In this document: positions 5,251 to 5,301 of the stretch, in pieces
Position numbering within the stretch: the stretch's first letter is position 1
How the letters are laid out: each line of letters opens with the position of its first letter
NCBI GenBank assembly: GCA_018715105.1
Contig: DVMG01000066.1
Location: 1 to 5,301, forward strand
Length of the DNA: 5,301 nt
Direction of reading: 5' to 3'
DNA from: Candidatus Ventricola intestinavium
GTDB taxonomy: Bacteria; Bacillota; Clostridia; Christensenellales; Aristaeellaceae
Translations under genes and position numbers: made by a program
Notes under the pieces: generated by a model
The model's database searches: none
The model's input: the letters and a program-made list of their open reading frames with translations, nothing else
Told to the model about the DNA's origin: nothing

Positions 5251-5301
5251 GTAAATCCGATCCGAAAAATACGAAAGATGGAATGAATTGATGATTTTAC
5301 A
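5251..5301. other. AT-rich sequence at the window edge
   Basis: After the terminator the sequence turns AT-rich, unlike everything before it, as expected for an upstream region of a next gene. TTGATG at 5288-5293 could be a -35 box with its -10 outside the window, but this is weak. No gene can be supported. Confidence 0.3.

Noticed and set aside
5250..5301. Imperfect inverted repeat TGTAAATC (5250-5257) and GATTTTACA (5293-5301) as an operator
   Set aside because: It has a one-base length difference, wide spacing, and touches the window edge. This is too weak to call.
2..5301. CRISPR array, insertion sequence, tRNA or rRNA
   Set aside because: No regularly spaced repeats, transposase, terminal inverted repeats, or tRNA/rRNA sequence was seen.

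Overview
This window is a compact vitamin B12 (cobalamin) uptake locus, all on the + strand, from a GC-rich bacterium that is probably a member of the Bacillota (class Clostridia or a relative). The lineage is inferred from strong AGGAGG-type ribosome binding sites, a near-consensus SigA promoter, intrinsic terminators with clean T-tracts, a riboswitch followed by a terminator, and the style of the proteins. The sequence does not settle the genus.

Layout: (1) 2-244 is the 3' end of a cysteine-rich, zinc-finger-like protein of a family often found with cobalamin biosynthesis genes. (2) 241-269 is a near-perfect promoter whose -35 box overlaps that gene's stop codon. (3) About 290-578 is a cobalamin riboswitch aptamer, followed by a strong intrinsic terminator at 641-671. 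(4) 672-795 holds more RNA structure, including a helix that could hide the ribosome binding site of the first gene. (5) 796-1722 is btuF, the secreted substrate-binding protein. (6) 1723-1926 is a 204-base spacer that folds into a long-range structured element (1729-1827) and a second terminator-like hairpin (1869-1897). (7) 1927-2970 is btuC (permease), overlapping btuD (ATPase, 2964-3719) by 7 bases. (8) 3763-5124 is a MATE-family efflux transporter. (9) 5210-5250 is a strong terminator that closes the operon. The last 51 bases are AT-rich upstream sequence of whatever follows.

How it works together: BtuF captures a corrinoid outside the membrane and delivers it to the BtuC2D2 transporter, which is driven by ATP. 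High intracellular cobalamin should stabilise the aptamer and favour termination at 641-671, shutting off btuF-btuC-btuD and, by read-through, the MATE gene. The MATE protein has no obvious role in B12 import. Its place in a riboswitch-controlled operon is the main functional puzzle.

The most unusual features are in the non-coding RNA. The riboswitch seems to have an extended 5' arm that also holds a possible antiterminator strand, a possible second control layer lies at the btuF ribosome binding site, and an unexplained structured element plus hairpin separates btuF from btuCD.
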